Shown piece by piece: positions 52,895-61,762 of a stretch of DNA of 64,000 nt (within the stretch, counting starts at the first letter, position 1; every line of letters begins with the position of its first letter). Position numbers and translations under genes: made by a program. The notes under the pieces were generated by a model that ran no database searches, was not told the origin of the DNA, and saw nothing but the letters and a program-made list of their open reading frames with translations. This DNA is from Butyrivibrio sp. VCB2006 (lineage in GTDB: Bacteria > Bacillota > Clostridia > Lachnospirales > Lachnospiraceae): positions 40,833 to 104,832 of the forward strand of contig NZ_ATVX01000012.1 in assembly GCF_000420945.1 (NCBI RefSeq), read 5' to 3'.

Positions 52895-54673
52895 TTGACT
52901 TGGCTTGATAGCATATATAGTGATGGAACAAGAGGCTTTGTGAGTAGTACAAACCCTGCCATGGGGGAAAAAGTGAAAATCTCCATGAGAGTTTTGGAGG
53001 ATGCCCCCATAGAGAAGGTATTTATAAGGCGTATCGTGAATGGCGCTGAACAGTACATTGAAATGGAAAAAGACAGGTCTTTTGCGGGACTTTCTTACTA
53101 CAGTGCCGAGACTGTGATGAATGAGCCAAGACTGTCCTATTACTTTGTTATAACCAGTGCTGATGTGATCTACTTCTATACTCAGGCAGGGGTTACGACT
53201 TATATTCCGGATGATGGGCACAACTTTGTGCTGCTATCCAGGGGATATGACGAATCCGAGGAAAACTGCCATCAGTATTATATTCAGCCGGACTGGGTAA
53301 AGGGCGCTGTTTACTACCAGATTTTCCCCACAAGCTTTAAGGATCATTCTTTGTATGGCGTTATTGAGAAAATCCCCTATTTAAAAGAGCTGGGAGTTAC
53401 TGCGGTTTATCTTAACCCCATTTTCAGGGCACCAAGTGAGCATAAGTATGACTGCTCAGATTATTTCCACGTGGATGAATCCCTTGGCGGGGATGAGGCG
53501 TTGGAAGCTCTTAGCAAGGCACTTCATGAAAATGGTCTTAAGCTGATTCTTGATATTTCCATAAATCATACCGGACTGGAATATAGCTGGGCCAAGAATA
53601 GAAAAGATTTATATGTAAAAGATGAAGACGGTACGCTTAAGGGCTGGGCAGGCTACAAGGGCCTTCCTGTTTTGGATTATCGCAAGGAAGAAGTAAGGGA
53701 CATCATATATAGAAACGATGATTCAGTCATCAGAAAGTGGCTTCGTCCTCCTTATGACATCGACGGTTGGCGCTTTGATGTGGCTGACGTATGGGGAAGA
53801 AATGACGATGTCCAGCTGGCGGATGAGCTGTGGAAAGAGCTGTGCCAGGTAATAAAAGAAGAGAAAAAAGATGCCATGATAATCGGAGAGCACTGGGGAG
53901 ACTGCACAGATTATCTGAAAGGAGATTTGTGGAATGCTCCTATGAACTATTTTGGTTTTGGAAGGATAGTCAGGCAGTTTGCGGGGCTTTCAGATCTTTT
54001 CCTGGAAAGAGTTGAGGACTTTAAAAAGATTAAGTATAAGATGACTGCGCAGGATGTGGTAAAACGAACTGATGAGTTTTACACAAAACTCCCACAGGCA
54101 ATTGCAGATTGCAACATGAATCTGTTCGATTCACATGATGTTTCAAGAGCTCACAATAATCCGGAAATTGACGAAGCTAAGTGGCAGAGCATTGTCATAA
54201 TGCAATATCTTTGGACAGGAATTCCATGTATCTATTATGGAGACGAACTTGAAATTGACGGCTACATAGAGCACGACTCAGGTTTCAGATATAAGATGCC
54301 CTGGGAGGAAGAAGCTGAGCGCAGGAAGGGAAAGAAGTTTTTAACCTATCAAAAGCTTAACTGGCTTCGCAGTAATGAACCTGCCTTTTCTGAGGGAGGA
54401 AGAAAAGTTTTATTATCTGAAGGAAGAGTACTGGCAGTTTCCAGGTTTTTGGATGATAATATATATATCGGAATCGTTTCCATGGAAGATGAAGAAAGAA
54501 AAGTTCGGATTCCGGTGGGATATGTTGGAGCTATAGAGCCGGATAATTGCGTGGATGAACTAGGCAGCTCTTTTACCGGCAAAATGACAGATGACGGAAT
54601 GCTAGAAATTATAGTTCCGGCGAAGAGTTCATATTTGATCAAGATGAATGATAATCGGAGATACATGACATGA
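52895..54673 (+). CDS. GH13 alpha-glucan hydrolase (CBM34 type)
   Basis: 592 residues. N-terminal CBM34-like domain (about 1-125), then a GH13 barrel starting at KGAVYYQIFPTSF. Catalytic residues: D295 (DGWRFDVADV), E332 (IIGEHWGD) and D415 (DSHDVSR). No signal peptide; it acts on imported malto-oligosaccharides, like the locus 1 enzyme but clearly different in sequence. TTG start with AGGAAGTGAGGA upstream. Overlaps the GH31 gene by 4 bases. Confidence 0.93.
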   Translation: MTWLDSIYSDGTRGFVSSTNPAMGEKVKISMRVLEDAPIEKVFIRRIVNGAEQYIEMEKDRSFAGLSYYSAETVMNEPRLSYYFVITSADVIYFYTQAGVTTYIPDDGHNFVLLSRGYDESEENCHQYYIQPDWVKGAVYYQIFPTSFKDHSLYGVIEKIPYLKELGVTAVYLNPIFRAPSEHKYDCSDYFHVDESLGGDEALEALSKALHENGLKLILDISINHTGLEYSWAKNRKDLYVKDEDGTLKGWAGYKGLPVLDYRKEEVRDIIYRNDDSVIRKWLRPPYDIDGWRFDVADVWGRNDDVQLADELWKELCQVIKEEKKDAMIIGEHWGDCTDYLKGDLWNAPMNYFGFGRIVRQFAGLSDLFLERVEDFKKIKYKMTAQDVVKRTDEFYTKLPQAIADCNMNLFDSHDVSRAHNNPEIDEAKWQSIVIMQYLWTGIPCIYYGDELEIDGYIEHDSGFRYKMPWEEEAERRKGKKFLTYQKLNWLRSNEPAFSEGGRKVLLSEGRVLAVSRFLDDNIYIGIVSMEDEERKVRIPVGYVGAIEPDNCVDELGSSFTGKMTDDGMLEIIVPAKSSYLIKMNDNRRYMT

Positions 54674-57078
54674 ATGAAACTAGCAGTAATACACAAGTGA
54701 TAAAAGGAGATAAATACAGAATATCCGTGCTGACAGACAGGCTGATAAGGCTTGAATATAGTAGTGAAGGCTGCTTTGAAGACAGGAAGAGCTTTGCTGT
54801 AATTAATAGAAAAGGTATAGGCGATGGCTTTTCTTGCGATATTGTGACGGACTCTGACGATGAGCTTGTGGTAGAGACAGATTCTCTTTTATTAACCTAT
54901 GACAAAAAAGAATTTAGCTCATATGGCCTTAGTATCAAGATCAAGGACATGGGCACTGTTTGGAACTATGGTGACAACTATACAGACTGGTCAAATCTTG
55001 GCGGAACAGCCAGAACGCTGGATGACGCCGATGGAAGAGTGCCTCTTGAAAAGGGCATTTTTGGCAGAAACGGATATGCAGTAATTGATGACAGCAAGAC
55101 TCCTGTTATGGAGAATGGAGAATTCCTAAACAGGGCTGAAGGCGTGATAGATGTTTATTTCTTTGGCTATGGAAAGGACTACTACAGGGGACTAAAGGAT
55201 TTTTGCAGTCTTTGCGGCAAGATGCCTATGGTGCCAAGATACGCCTTTGGTAACTGGTGGAGTAGGTACTATAAGTACACAGAGGACAGCTACATGGAGG
55301 TTGTGGAGAACTTTGCCAAGGAGGAAATACCTCTTTCTGTGGCTGTTATCGATATGGACTGGCATATCACGGAGATTGACCCTAAGTATGGCTCAGGCTG
55401 GACAGGATATAGCTGGAATAAGGATTATTTCCCTGATTACAAGAGGTTCCTTAGAAGACTTCACGACAGCAAATTGGCTGTGACTTTGAACCTGCATCCT
55501 GCTGATGGAATAAGGCCCTTCGAGGATATGTATGAGGACATGGCAAGAGCCGTGGGACAGGAGTCTGGGACTGAGTCAGACAAAGGTGTAGAGTTTGACT
55601 TTGGTGATAAGAAATTCCGCTATGCATACTTCGAAACCGTGATGCACCCCTATGAGAAGGATGGCGTTGATTTCTGGTGGATTGACTGGCAGCAGGGAAC
55701 AGGCAAAAAGTGCGGCGACGTGGATCCACTGCTTCTTTTGAATCATTATCATTATGAGGATCAGGAAAAGAGAAATCTTCGTCCTATGATCTTTTCAAGA
55801 TACGCTGGTGTTGGAAGTCACAGATATCCTGTGGGCTTTTCCGGAGATACCCATGTAACCTGGAAATCCTTGGAGTTTCAACCTTACTTTACGAGCACTG
55901 CAAGTAATATTGCCTATGGAATGTGGAGCCACGATATTGGCGGACATATGCTGGGAGACAAGAACCTGGACCGTCTCGTGAGGTGGATTGAGTATGGAGT
56001 TTTTTCTCCGATCATGAGAATACACAGTAGCTGCAGTCCTTTCTTTAATAAGGAGCCATGGCTTTTGGATGAGCCTTACAGAGGAATTGTCCGAAAGTTT
56101 ATGAGGCTTCGTCATGGGCTGATTCCATATCTTTATACGGAGAATCATAGAGCTTATGCGGAAGATAAGCCTCTTGTAAGACCCATGTACTATGACTATG
56201 CACAAACTACTGAAAGTTATGACGTGGGAAAACAGTATAAGTTTGGTGAGAGCCTTATTGCGTGTGCAATAACATGTCCTAATGATGAGGAGCTTCGCCT
56301 GGGATGCACTAGGGCACTTATTCCCGCCGGCAGATGGTATGACATTTTTAATGGACTTATTTATGATAGTGACAATGACCGTGTCATGAAGCTATACAGA
56401 GACCTTGCGGAGATTCCGGTTCTTTTACCGGCAGGTGGAATTGTGCCTATGGCTGTTCTGGAAGGTGAAAATCTTAATCATACCGGAAATCCGAATGCTA
56501 TGCGCATATTGATAGGAGCCGGTGCTGACGGAGAGTACACTCTTTATGAGGATGACGGTATCAGCATGAATTATAGAAAGGGAGCTTTTGCAGAGACCAG
56601 ATTTGCTGTAAGCTACGATGCTTCCAGGAAAAAGATTGTCTTTACTATTGATCCTGCAAAGGGAGATGTATCATTGACTCCGTCGGAGAGAAGCTATGAG
56701 CTTGTGTTCTATGGAGTGAGAGCGGAAAGTGCTTCTGATAAATCCGGTGAATTGTCTTTAGTTTATGAGGCAGGCAGCAAGGATAGTCAGACTTCGTGTA
56801 ATGGTTTAATTACAAGTAGTAGCAACGTTACGATTGTTAGAATTCATGCTACCAGAGTTGATGAGCAGATTGTAGTTGAACTAGATAATGTTACGCTTTT
56901 GGAAAATGACTACAAGAAGCTTGTATATGACATTCTGGACAGAGCCTGGATTTCTACTAACGATAAGGAAGCTGTTTATTGTAAGCTTCAGAGCCTTGAT
57001 AGATGTAGATTTGCTAAGTGGCTTAGGACAGCGGATGTATCCGAGAATCTAAAGAGTGCCATCGAAGAGGTACTGTAA
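54670..57078 (+). CDS. GH31 alpha-glucosidase-like enzyme
   Basis: 802 residues. N-terminal beta-sandwich, then the GH31 barrel: nucleophile D339 in FWWIDWQQG, probable acid/base D393 in SGDTHVTW, plus WSHDIGGHM and RIHSSCSPF. C-terminal beta domains follow, and the last 100 residues (VELDNVTLLENDYKKLVYDIL onward) are an extra helical segment not part of the usual family. Releases glucose from alpha-glucans or alpha-glucosides in the cytoplasm. Translationally coupled to the GH13 gene. Confidence 0.92.
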   Translation: MNETSSNTQVIKGDKYRISVLTDRLIRLEYSSEGCFEDRKSFAVINRKGIGDGFSCDIVTDSDDELVVETDSLLLTYDKKEFSSYGLSIKIKDMGTVWNYGDNYTDWSNLGGTARTLDDADGRVPLEKGIFGRNGYAVIDDSKTPVMENGEFLNRAEGVIDVYFFGYGKDYYRGLKDFCSLCGKMPMVPRYAFGNWWSRYYKYTEDSYMEVVENFAKEEIPLSVAVIDMDWHITEIDPKYGSGWTGYSWNKDYFPDYKRFLRRLHDSKLAVTLNLHPADGIRPFEDMYEDMARAVGQESGTESDKGVEFDFGDKKFRYAYFETVMHPYEKDGVDFWWIDWQQGTGKKCGDVDPLLLLNHYHYEDQEKRNLRPMIFSRYAGVGSHRYPVGFSGDTHVTWKSLEFQPYFTSTASNIAYGMWSHDIGGHMLGDKNLDRLVRWIEYGVFSPIMRIHSSCSPFFNKEPWLLDEPYRGIVRKFMRLRHGLIPYLYTENHRAYAEDKPLVRPMYYDYAQTTESYDVGKQYKFGESLIACAITCPNDEELRLGCTRALIPAGRWYDIFNGLIYDSDNDRVMKLYRDLAEIPVLLPAGGIVPMAVLEGENLNHTGNPNAMRILIGAGADGEYTLYEDDGISMNYRKGAFAETRFAVSYDASRKKIVFTIDPAKGDVSLTPSERSYELVFYGVRAESASDKSGELSLVYEAGSKDSQTSCNGLITSSSNVTIVRIHATRVDEQIVVELDNVTLLENDYKKLVYDILDRAWISTNDKEAVYCKLQSLDRCRFAKWLRTADVSENLKSAIEEVL

Positions 57079-57087
57079 ATAAAAAGA

Positions 57088-57124
57088 AACCGTTGACGCT
57101 TCAGAAACAGAAACGCCAACGGTT
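57088..57124. terminator. Bidirectional terminator between converging genes
   Basis: AACCGTTG and CAACGGTT form an 8-base stem with a longer imperfect inner stem (GCTTC/GAAAC). T-rich flanks exist on both strands, and it lies between the GH31 stop and the minus-strand gene's stop. Confidence 0.75.
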
Positions 57125-57130
57125 ATATTT

Positions 57131-58681
57131 TTACTTGTTGCCACGTCCGCCCTTCATGTTACCGGACTGGTTCTGACCATCAGGGGCCTGACCGGAAGGA
57201 GTATTACCATCTGATGGAGGATTTCCGCCTGGGAAGTCTCCACTTGGAGCTTCGCCGGAAGGCATTTGAGGCATATCACCTGAAGGAGTTTCACCGCCTT
57301 GGAAATTGCCCTGACCATCGGAGCCGTTCTGACCACCACCGAAGCCTCCGTTGCCACCGGGGCCACCCTGGCCGCCACCAAAGCCACCGCCGCCCATCTG
57401 CATGGACTCAGTGATCTCAGTCACTTCTTCACCGTTTACTGTAATGGTTCCGCCGTTGAATTCTGCGGTTGTATCAAAGTCAAAAGCAAACTGTGCTGTA
57501 ATATCGATGTTTCCGCCATTTACAATGAGTTTACCATTGACATCAAGAGCATCAGTGTCGCCGCTGGCCATTTCAATCGAAATATCACCGCCATTGATTT
57601 CAATAACTACCTCGTATGCACTGCTCTTATTGGAGGCGTTGATACCATCGTCTGTGCCGTAGAGGCTAATGGTGCCGCCGTTAATCTGGACATAAGTTCC
57701 CTCAAGACATTCACTGGCATTTATATCAATAGTTCCGCCATCAATCATGAGAACTGTTGTTGCCTGGATTCCGTCACCATCTGCGTCAATCTTAATGTTG
57801 CCCCCTGCAATGTAGACATAGCCAACAGTCAGATCATCAGAATTTTCGCTGTGAAGACCATCTTTTCCTGAAGTAATGGTTATAGAACCATCGTATACTC
57901 TGATAGAATCATTAGCTTCGATGGCGTCTTCTTTTGCGTCAATATTGTAGGTACCGCCTGTGATCTTCAGGTCATCTTTTCCTGAAATACCATTAGCAGT
58001 TGATTCAATGTTAAGAGTTCCGACACCGTTCAGAACAATATCGTCTTTGGAGTAGATTACCGCGTCTGTATTTGTATCGCCATCTGCGGTAAAAGTGCCT
58101 GTAACCTTAAGAGTATTCTCGGAATCTGTAGTAGTTACAAACACCTTGTCTGCTGCTTTAACATAGATTGCAGGAGAGTCAGTATTTGTAATCGTTACCC
58201 CGTCGAGAACCAGCTGAACCTTGGCAGCATCTGCATCGACGATGATTGTCGCATCTGTTACATTTCCGCTGATTACATATACGCCCTCTGATGAGATTGT
58301 TACATCCTGACCGCTTGTAAGGGTGATGTACTCAGCATCTGTAAGGTCTGCTTCCTGCTCAAGGTCTCTATCTGAGAACATGTTTGATGTATCAAGAAGA
58401 GTTGAAGTGCTGGCCTCTGAGGAACTGCTTGCCATGTAACTTTCTGATGATCCTGATCCGGAGCTTGTCATTTCTTTTTCTGCTTCGTTGTTATTTACTG
58501 AATTGTTGCCATCAGAGTTTACGTCACTATTCTCAGAAGACTGCTCACTTATCACCTGACTGAATACGCCTGTCACATCCTCTGATGAGCACCCTGTTAC
58601 TGCAAGGGCAGCTGTCAAAAGAACTACCGCAACGAATCTATTTCTTTTACCATTTAATTTTTCTAATGTATTTCTTTTCAT
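57131..58681 (-). CDS. Cthe_2159-like surface carbohydrate-binding lipoprotein
   Basis: 516 residues: lipobox VTGCS (Cys near 31), a Ser/Asn-rich linker, then a right-handed beta-helix of short repeats (GTLNIESTANGISGKDDLKI, GGTYNIDAKEDAIEANDSI, GGNIKIDADGDGIQAT, GGTIDINA) typical of the Cthe_2159 family, whose founder binds cellulose and pectin-type polymers. The last 100 residues are Gly/Pro/Gln/Asn-rich. It is anchored outside the cell and probably binds plant cell wall material. Convergent with the GH31 gene. Confidence 0.9.
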   Translation of the reverse strand: MKRNTLEKLNGKRNRFVAVVLLTAALAVTGCSSEDVTGVFSQVISEQSSENSDVNSDGNNSVNNNEAEKEMTSSGSGSSESYMASSSSEASTSTLLDTSNMFSDRDLEQEADLTDAEYITLTSGQDVTISSEGVYVISGNVTDATIIVDADAAKVQLVLDGVTITNTDSPAIYVKAADKVFVTTTDSENTLKVTGTFTADGDTNTDAVIYSKDDIVLNGVGTLNIESTANGISGKDDLKITGGTYNIDAKEDAIEANDSIRVYDGSITITSGKDGLHSENSDDLTVGYVYIAGGNIKIDADGDGIQATTVLMIDGGTIDINASECLEGTYVQINGGTISLYGTDDGINASNKSSAYEVVIEINGGDISIEMASGDTDALDVNGKLIVNGGNIDITAQFAFDFDTTAEFNGGTITVNGEEVTEITESMQMGGGGFGGGQGGPGGNGGFGGGQNGSDGQGNFQGGETPSGDMPQMPSGEAPSGDFPGGNPPSDGNTPSGQAPDGQNQSGNMKGGRGNK

Positions 58682-58836
58682 AATTAAGTCTCGCTTTCTT
58701 ACAAACTAAAACTTGTTTATTGGATGATTCCATTATTATTTATCAACCTAAATCTAACTTAAAAAGATTTTTTTTCTATCAAAAAATGTTTGCAGTCCAA
58801 AAGACATGAAATAGACCCAATTATGTAATAGAATAG

Positions 58837-60099
58837 ATGGTGAAAACAGAAAGACATTTTGTTTATGCCATATGCGAATATATGAAGGTGGTAGCGGAGA
58901 TTTACCAAATGGGAATTATTCAGGAGAAACTGGCTCAGATTCTTGGAGAGGCAGCAGTTACCAGGGCTATTATAAGTAAGCCCTCATCCAAGTCATCTGA
59001 GTACAAGAAAATAGATATACAGGCCAAAGAGAAGTCCTACCAGATTTCCAAGTACACACAGAAGCAGGTGTTTCATGAAAATCTTTCGGAAAAAGACCTG
59101 CCAAAGCGCATAGAGGAGCTTATAAATGAGCTTTCCTTCAGGCAGATGAATCTTTGGACAGCAGATAATGAATTCATATTTCTTTTGTCCAAGAAGGGGG
59201 AGCTAAGCCTAAAAAAGCGAACCCTGAACGAAGCCGAGAAATGCCAGCAGTGCAGCAGCGATAGCACTTCTCACAATAGGCAAAAGAACTACATAATAAA
59301 TGAAGGGCAGCAGGTGGCGCCACTTGTTGACATGGGAGTCTTTACTAAAGACGGCAAGGTTGTTAAAGCCATGTACGACAAATTCAGACAGATCAACAGA
59401 TTTCTGGAGATTCTCGACGACGAGATAGACAGCGCTAAACTGGATCACCTTAATGTAATTGATTTTGGATGTGGAAAGAGCTATTTAACCTTCGTTGTTT
59501 ACTATTATCTGACTGAGATTAAGGGCATTAAGGCCGACATAATAGGTCTTGATCTGAAAGCTGATGTAATTAAGAAGTGCAACCAGGCAGCAGCCAAATA
59601 CGGTTATGACCACCTTCATTTTGAGCTTGGTGATATCAACGGTTACAAGGCACCCTTTGATGTTGATATGGTAATTACGCTCCATGCCTGCGATACAGCC
59701 ACAGACTTTGCACTCTACAACGCAGTGCAGTGGAATGCCAAAATGATTTTCTCGGTTCCTTGCTGTCAGCATGAGCTTAACAAGAAGATTCAAAGTGATG
59801 ATTTATCGATACTCACAAGGTACGGCATTATAAAAGAGCGTTTTGCAGCTCTTGCAACTGACGCCATTAGAGGAAATCTTCTTGAGTATGCAGGATATAA
59901 GACGCAGCTTCTTGAGTTTATCGACTTTGCTCATACGCCCAAGAATATACTTATAAGAGCAGTGAAAAGAGGCGCAGCTCCAAAGAGCACAAGAGAGAAG
60001 ATGCTGGGCGAAGTGAATAGACTCATGGAGGAATTCAACACGGACCAGACACTATACAACTTGTTGGTTAATGATAATGATTCCACAATCGGCAAGTGA
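58837..60099 (+). CDS. Methyltransf_32-family SAM methyltransferase
   Basis: 420 residues. The N-terminal 150 residues are poorly conserved; then NVIDFGCGKSYLTFVVYYYL (motif I), DIIGLDLKADVIKKC, ITLHACDTATDFALYNAV and FSVPCCQHELNKKI, the pattern of the Methyltransf_32 group (related to tRNA-modifying TRM13-like enzymes). Probably modifies RNA, by family only. No good ribosome site precedes 58837, and a possible -10 element (TAGAAT, 58829-58834) lies right against it, so the real start may be a later ATG, for instance near 58881 or 58911. Confidence 0.82.
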   Translation: MVKTERHFVYAICEYMKVVAEIYQMGIIQEKLAQILGEAAVTRAIISKPSSKSSEYKKIDIQAKEKSYQISKYTQKQVFHENLSEKDLPKRIEELINELSFRQMNLWTADNEFIFLLSKKGELSLKKRTLNEAEKCQQCSSDSTSHNRQKNYIINEGQQVAPLVDMGVFTKDGKVVKAMYDKFRQINRFLEILDDEIDSAKLDHLNVIDFGCGKSYLTFVVYYYLTEIKGIKADIIGLDLKADVIKKCNQAAAKYGYDHLHFELGDINGYKAPFDVDMVITLHACDTATDFALYNAVQWNAKMIFSVPCCQHELNKKIQSDDLSILTRYGIIKERFAALATDAIRGNLLEYAGYKTQLLEFIDFAHTPKNILIRAVKRGAAPKSTREKMLGEVNRLMEEFNTDQTLYNLLVNDNDSTIGK

Positions 60100-60218
60100 C
60101 AAAAAGCAGGCAAATATAACAATAAATAGAGAAGTATATATCAGAGAACTAGTATATAGTAATATCTGAGCAAATCTATAATCGAAACAAATTTATATAT
60201 AATACGGAGGAAATAGAA

Positions 60219-60509
60219 ATGGGAGTTAACAGTATTGACGCAGAGGACGATCAGTTCGCATATCGTTATGACACACAGCTTCTCATCGATCGTAGAGACA
60301 AGGACCTTGATGAGGATGAAATTTCAGATTATATCACAGAGAACTTTGAGGGAAATTCCCTCATTGCAGCAGGAGACGAGGACCTTGTAAAGATTCATTT
60401 CCATACCAACGAACCTTGGAAGGTACTTGAATACTGCAACACAGTAGGTGAGATTTATGACATTGTGGTTGAGGACATGATCCGCCAGTCTAACGGACTG
60501 CAGGGCTAA
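60219..60509 (+). CDS. Free-standing FakA/YloV-type C-terminal domain
   Basis: 96 residues. YRYDTQLLIDRRDKDLDEDEISDYITENFEGNSLIAAGDEDLVKIHFHTNEPWKVLEYCNTVGEIYDIVVEDM matches the domain at the C-terminus of YloV/FakA proteins (YCTE...GDSLVVVGDEDLVKVHVHTN...GEI...IENM). The DhaL kinase part and the rest are absent. CGGAGG precedes the start, so it is expressed as a separate small protein. In FakA this region helps bind partner proteins that carry fatty acids; a stand-alone role is unknown. Confidence 0.8.
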   Translation: MGVNSIDAEDDQFAYRYDTQLLIDRRDKDLDEDEISDYITENFEGNSLIAAGDEDLVKIHFHTNEPWKVLEYCNTVGEIYDIVVEDMIRQSNGLQG

Positions 60510-60643
60510 TGCATGAACCTCCGATGATACTGATGCAGCATGTAAATATCCATCAAAACCTCCGATGATGCTTACGCATCAAATCGGTTTTGCCGGATAT
60601 TCACTTTGCTGCGTCTTGCATCAAATCGGTGTAATGCACTTAG
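60505..60643. repeat. Nested palindromic repeat element
   Basis: AACCTCCGATGAT occurs at 60516-60528 and 60557-60569; GCATCAAATCGGT, close to its inverse complement, occurs at 60576-60588 and 60618-60630. The inner pair forms a hairpin (60555-60591) with the tip GATGC-TTAC-GCATC. The outer parts (60505-60551 and 60594-60643) are imperfectly complementary, from GCTAATGCAT to ATGCACTTAGC. The whole folds into one long stem. The left end includes the stop codon of the preceding gene. No T run follows. Confidence 0.8.
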
Positions 60644-60684
60644 CCTTTACACGGGCTCTGGTGGTAATAGAGTAGGAGACTTCT

Positions 60685-61722
60685 ATGAAAAGTGTAACAT
60701 TAGGACGCACTGGCATATGCGTTCCACAGAATGGTTTTGGAGCGCTTCCTGTTCAGAGAGTTTCTTTGGAGGAAGCTGTTAAGCTTCTTCGCAAAGCCTA
60801 TTATGGAGGCATGAGATTTTTTGACACAGCAAGAGCTTACAGCGACAGCGAAGAAAAACTAGGAGCAGCCTTTGGAGATGGCTATATCCAAAGAGAAGAT
60901 ATAATCATCGCAACCAAGACCGGTGCCAAAACTCCGGAAGAATTCTGGCAGCACCTGGAGACATCTCTTGAAAAGCTCAAGACTTCTTATATTGACATCT
61001 ATCAGTTCCATTTAATGGGACAGTGTTGGAAACCTGGCGATGGCTCAGGAATGTACGAATGCATGCTGGAAGCCAAGGCCCAGGGCAAGATCAGACATAT
61101 CGGCGGAACAGCTCACAAGATTGGTGTAGCCAAAGAACTTGCAGAATCTGGCCTTTATGAGACTGTTCAATATCCTATAAGCTACCTTGCTACAGACAAG
61201 GAAATTGAACTGATCCACCTGTGTAACAAGAACAATGTAGGATTTATCTGCATGAAAGGCCTTGCCGGAGGCCTTATCACCAACTCCAAGGCAGCTATGG
61301 CCTTTGTCAGTCAGTTTGACGGAACTGTTCCAATTTGGGGAATTCAGAGAGAGTCTGAGCTTGATGAATGGCTATCTTTCATGGATGAGACTCCTTCCAT
61401 GAATGATGAGATCAAGGCCTTTATAGACAGCGAGAGAAAAGAGCTTATGGGTGATTTCTGCCGCGGCTGCGGATACTGCATGCCTTGTACTGTGGGAATT
61501 CAGATCAATCAGTGCAACCGTATGTCTCTTATGCTCAGACGTGCGCCATCTGACTCATGGCTTTCCGATTATTGGCAGGCTGAGATGAATAAGATTGAAG
61601 AATGCATTGGATGCGGCCTGTGCCTGTCCAAGTGCCCATATGAACTGCAGATACCGGATCTTCTTCGCAAGAACTTGGAAGACTACAGGGAAGTCCTGGC
61701 AGGAAATCGCAAGGTGAAGTGA
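60685..61722 (+). CDS. Aldo/keto reductase with C-terminal ferredoxin domain
   Basis: 345 residues. Residues 1-240 are an aldo/keto reductase barrel: GFGALPVQRVSLEEAVKLLRKAYYGGMRFFDTARAY (catalytic Asp, Tyr), IIATKTGAK, then IRHIGGTAHKIGVAKEL. The final 90 residues hold two cysteine clusters, CRGCGYCMPC and CIGCGLCLSKCP, for iron-sulfur binding. This two-part layout is common in anaerobes and suggests ferredoxin-linked reduction of an aldehyde or ketone; the substrate is unknown. AGTAGGAG precedes the start. Terminator follows. Confidence 0.92.
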   Translation: MKSVTLGRTGICVPQNGFGALPVQRVSLEEAVKLLRKAYYGGMRFFDTARAYSDSEEKLGAAFGDGYIQREDIIIATKTGAKTPEEFWQHLETSLEKLKTSYIDIYQFHLMGQCWKPGDGSGMYECMLEAKAQGKIRHIGGTAHKIGVAKELAESGLYETVQYPISYLATDKEIELIHLCNKNNVGFICMKGLAGGLITNSKAAMAFVSQFDGTVPIWGIQRESELDEWLSFMDETPSMNDEIKAFIDSERKELMGDFCRGCGYCMPCTVGIQINQCNRMSLMLRRAPSDSWLSDYWQAEMNKIEECIGCGLCLSKCPYELQIPDLLRKNLEDYREVLAGNRKVK

Positions 61723-61727
61723 AAAAA

Positions 61728-61762
61728 AGCCGATATGGTCATCAGATCATATCGGCTGTTTA
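61728..61762. terminator. Bidirectional terminator between AKR and AraC genes
   Basis: AGCCGATATG pairs perfectly with CATATCGGCT around a 10-base loop; an A run precedes and T-rich sequence follows, so it serves the two converging genes. Confidence 0.85.

Noticed and set aside
57299..57871. Long plus-strand frame opposite the beta-helix protein gene
   Set aside because: It mirrors the regular codon pattern of the repeat-rich minus-strand gene, has no ribosome site and gives no recognisable protein.
60198..60203. TATAAT just before the FakA-type small gene as its -10 element
   Set aside because: It lies right against the ribosome site, so transcription would start inside that site; a further TATAAT at 60177-60182 is better placed but lacks a -35 box.
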